Notes under the pieces: generated by a model
What the model saw: only the letters and a program-made list of their open reading frames with translations
What the model was told of the DNA's origin: nothing
The model's database searches: none
Position numbers and translations under genes: made by a program
Shown here: positions 62,254-64,000 of the stretch, piece after piece
How positions within the stretch are numbered: position 1 is the first letter of the stretch
Layout of the letters: the number at the start of each line of letters is the position of its first letter
NCBI GenBank assembly: GCA_947475415.1
Contig: CANJLH010000017.1
Span: 1 to 64,000, forward strand
Source of the DNA: Caulobacteraceae bacterium
Lineage (GTDB): Bacteria > Pseudomonadota > Alphaproteobacteria > Caulobacterales > Caulobacteraceae
Reading direction: 5' to 3'
DNA length: 64,000 nucleotides

Positions 62254-62901
62254 CTAGGTCGTGCAGCCCCTCAGACCCGTTGGCGGCAGTGGATTCGCCG
62301 GATTGATTTCCGCCTCTGGTGCGCCGGAGAGCGAGGTCGCCACCCGATCCACCAGGTCGTAGAGCGCTTCCGCGTTCAGCGGTTTGGGTAGGTGCGCCAT
62401 CACACCCAGGCCCTTGACGCGCCGCTGCAGCTCGGCGGCGTCGCGTGCGGTGAAGGTGACGAGGCGCGTCGGCCGGGCGCCTCGAACGCGCTCGAGGCCG
62501 CGTATCGCGCGCATCGCGGCCAGGCCATCGACAACCGGCATGTCGATGTCCATCAGGACGAGATCGAAGGATCCCTGCTGGAAGCGTTCTAACGCCTCCG
62601 CGCCGTCGCTGGCGATTTCCAGTATCACGCCGTGGCCTTCGAGAAGCCCCTCGACTTCCATCTGTAACATCGCACTGTCCTCCGCCAGGAGGATACGCAA
62701 TGCGCGAACCTGGCGGATGTCGTGGGCGCTGGTCGATGAGACCGCTTCGGCGTCGTCCCGCGCGGCGGCTCCAATCCGCTCCCGAAAGTCGATGACGCTT
62801 TCCGACGCCGCATTAGCAGGGGGTTGCACCTCCAGCGTCGAGGAACTTGCGCGCGCCATGATGCGTCGCAGCAAACTCAAAATTCCAGCCTTAGATGACA
62901 T
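62254..62901 (-). CDS. Response regulator with N-terminal extension, receiver only
   Basis: 215 aa. Receiver domain about 68-195: acidic pair E74/D75 (LLAEDSA), phosphoacceptor D118 (LVLMDIDMPVVDG), Thr/Ser VTFTAR, Lys in HLPKPLN. The first ~65 residues are a low-complexity extension without a recognised domain; no output domain. Could act as a phosphate sink or protein-interaction switch. The A+T-rich gap 62902-63014 before it may hold its promoter. Confidence 0.88.
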   Translation of the reverse strand: MSSKAGILSLLRRIMARASSSTLEVQPPANAASESVIDFRERIGAAARDDAEAVSSTSAHDIRQVRALRILLAEDSAMLQMEVEGLLEGHGVILEIASDGAEALERFQQGSFDLVLMDIDMPVVDGLAAMRAIRGLERVRGARPTRLVTFTARDAAELQRRVKGLGVMAHLPKPLNAEALYDLVDRVATSLSGAPEAEINPANPLPPTGLRGCTT

Positions 62902-63014
62902 TTTACCTAAACCTTCAGATTAAAGCTTCGGAACTTCAATGTATTCGCCATTGAAATTCGCGAATTCTCTATTTTGGTTTGATCAATGGTTATATTTATT
63001 TCTAATAACAATAT

Positions 63015-63416
63015 CTATGTGGCTAAATATTCGAAATTTTTGCCCGTTGCGTTTCGCAGCAACTCGAGCAATTGATCTTGAACTAGGGGTTTTGTCAGAA
63101 ACCCGATGGCTCCTGCGGCCATAGCCCTTTCAAGAAGTTGTTGCTGGTCACGCGATGTGAAGAAGATCACCGGCGGCGCGCCGCCCTCGCTGTTGAGTTC
63201 GGCCTGAAGTTCCAGCCCATCCATGCCTGACATCTGAATGTCGAGGATGAGACAGGCATGCTTTCGGTTCGCACCGGACCAGAGGTAGTCCTCGGCCGAC
63301 GCATAGGTATGTACGGCGTAGCCGACCGAACGCAGCCACCCTTCCATCGCCTCGCGAAGATTGTCGTCGTCATCGACGATGCCGATGATGATACTGCCTG
63401 CCTCATGCTCGGCCAT
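63015..63416 (-). CDS. Single-domain response regulator (FixJ-type receiver)
   Basis: 133 aa. Acidic pocket IVDDDDNLREAMEGWLRSVG (two blocks, residues about 13-32), phosphoacceptor D59 in LILDIQMSGMDGLEL, FFTSRD, LTKPL. FixJ-subfamily receiver without DNA-binding domain. Positioned between two other response regulators on the same strand; a partner in a phosphorelay is likely. Confidence 0.9.
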   Translation of the reverse strand: MAEHEAGSIIIGIVDDDDNLREAMEGWLRSVGYAVHTYASAEDYLWSGANRKHACLILDIQMSGMDGLELQAELNSEGGAPPVIFFTSRDQQQLLERAMAAGAIGFLTKPLVQDQLLELLRNATGKNFEYLAT

Positions 63417-63571
63417 CTCTGCGCCTCATACTGACTTGAAGACGGCCGCAGGTTCGGTTTGCGCTCTTTTCGCCAAGCGCGACGTGGTGCTGAGGCCGTC
63501 GGTGATCCGCAGCCAATATCGAAGCCCAGGCGCCGAATAGAAATAATGCGCTGGTTTTCCTGGATAATATC

Positions 63572-63603
63572 TTGGTATGGGCGACCTATACTTTGGTATA
63601 GGG
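63572..63603. promoter_or_regulatory. Palindromic operator candidate plus half-site
   Basis: CCTATAC-TTTG-GTATAGG (63585-63602) is a perfect inverted repeat; TTGGTAT-GGG (63572-63581) recurs as TTGGTATAGGG (63593-63603) 21 bases on, i.e. two helical turns. It lies between the FixJ-type regulator gene's 3' end and the promoter region of the 63416 gene. Resembles a binding site for a dimeric regulator. Confidence 0.45.
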
Positions 63604-63625
63604 CCTCAGGTGAATAGGTAGCGGA

Positions 63626-64000
63626 TCAGCCCTTCAGCCGATCCGCCATTCGCACCAGATCGACGAGGGTGCGGGCGCCAAGTTTCTTCATCACCTGGCC
63701 CCGGTGCACTTTGACCGTTATTTCGGACACGCCAATCTCGCCGGCGATCTGCTTGTTGAGCAGGCCCTGGGTGACCAGGGCGAAGACCTCGCGCTCGCGA
63801 GGCGTCAGATCTTCGAAGCGCCCTTGCAGGCCTTCGTCCGCCGCGTTCGTCTCGCGCTGCTCGCGGTCCATTGCGAGCGCCGTCTGGATTGCATCGAGCA
63901 GATCCTGGTCCCGGAAAGGCTTGGTGAGAAACTCCACCGCGCCGGCTTTCATCGCCCTCACGGACATCGGAATATCGCCATGGCCGGTGATGAAGATGAT
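63626..64000 (-). CDS. FixJ-family response regulator with LuxR-type HTH, 5' partial
   Basis: At least 124 codons; the frame continues off the right edge. Visible: end of the receiver (IIFITGHGDIPMSVRAMKAGAVEFLTKPF in blocks), then the LuxR/FixJ HTH (LTPREREVFALVTQGLLNKQIAGEIGVSEITVKVHRGQVM in blocks). Transcription activator. With the next two genes it makes a three-regulator array. Confidence 0.92.
   Translation of the reverse strand: MIFITGHGDIPMSVRAMKAGAVEFLTKPFRDQDLLDAIQTALAMDREQRETNAADEGLQGRFEDLTPREREVFALVTQGLLNKQIAGEIGVSEITVKVHRGQVMKKLGARTLVDLVRMADRLKG

Noticed and set aside
1-64000. CRISPR arrays, tRNA or rRNA genes
   Set aside because: No regularly spaced short repeats, cloverleaf or rRNA-like sequence recognised by eye; a tRNAscan/CRISPR search would be decisive.

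Overview
High-GC window whose gene content (two TonB-dependent receptors, a LapA-type secreted adhesin with its type I exporter, membrane PQQ glucose dehydrogenase, many SDRs, luciferase-like oxidoreductases, thiolase/OB-fold pairs, FixJ-type response regulators) fits a free-living aerobic alphaproteobacterium, probably Caulobacterales (Caulobacter/Phenylobacterium-like) or a sphingomonad-like relative. The taxonomy is inferred from gene style only. I saw no rRNA, tRNA or CRISPR array.

Layout. (1) 1-7.7 kb: the 3' end of a giant repeat adhesin, then an OmpA-like protein, a TolC-family channel and a type I secretion ATPase, all on +. No HlyD-type adaptor gene is in the window. (2) 7.7-21 kb: mixed metabolism: PQQ glucose dehydrogenase, sulfotransferase, an FAD oxidoreductase/GMC oxidoreductase pair, a DUF1343 (NamZ-like) muramidase with a DOMON-like protein, a luciferase-like oxidoreductase, an SDR, two decapitated response-regulator fragments, and a SnoaL-like/molybdopterin oxidoreductase pair. 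(3) 21-43 kb: catabolic-looking clusters: thiolase, HMG-CoA-synthase-like/OB-fold protein, several SDRs (some lacking the catalytic Tyr/Lys), carboxylesterase, cupin, a DUF35/thiolase pair, TonB receptor, epimerase, MFS transporter, esterase, kinase-like protein and dienelactone hydrolase. (4) 43-44.6 kb: a scar region with an A+T-rich YbjN-like gene, an IS630 transposase remnant, a REP-like palindrome and a 3' fragment of a tannase gene. (5) 44.6-49.4 kb: TonB receptor plus tannase/feruloyl-esterase-like hydrolase. (6) 49.6-50.8 kb: small conserved-looking ORFs and a cold-shock protein with a candidate housekeeping promoter, a long leader and a strong terminator. (7) 50.8-62.1 kb: a third thiolase/OB-fold pair, two luciferase-like oxidoreductases, an adenine-salvage pair (apt plus MTA/SAH nucleosidase-like), a double CoA-transferase facing a double acyl-CoA dehydrogenase, and two enoyl-CoA hydratases. 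(8) 62.2-64 kb: three response regulators on -, the last cut by the window edge, with a palindromic operator candidate.

How it fits together: regions 3, 5 and 7 look like acyl-CoA-type degradation modules for imported hydrophobic or esterified compounds (TonB receptors for uptake, esterases for release, CoA transferase/acyl-CoA dehydrogenase/hydratase/thiolase-like lyases for side-chain shortening). The actual substrate cannot be read from the sequence. The most unusual signals are the recurring thiolase/OB-fold pairs, the SDR-like proteins with Arg in place of the catalytic Lys, the fused 'one live, one dead half' CoA transferase beside a fused acyl-CoA dehydrogenase, and several rearrangement scars.
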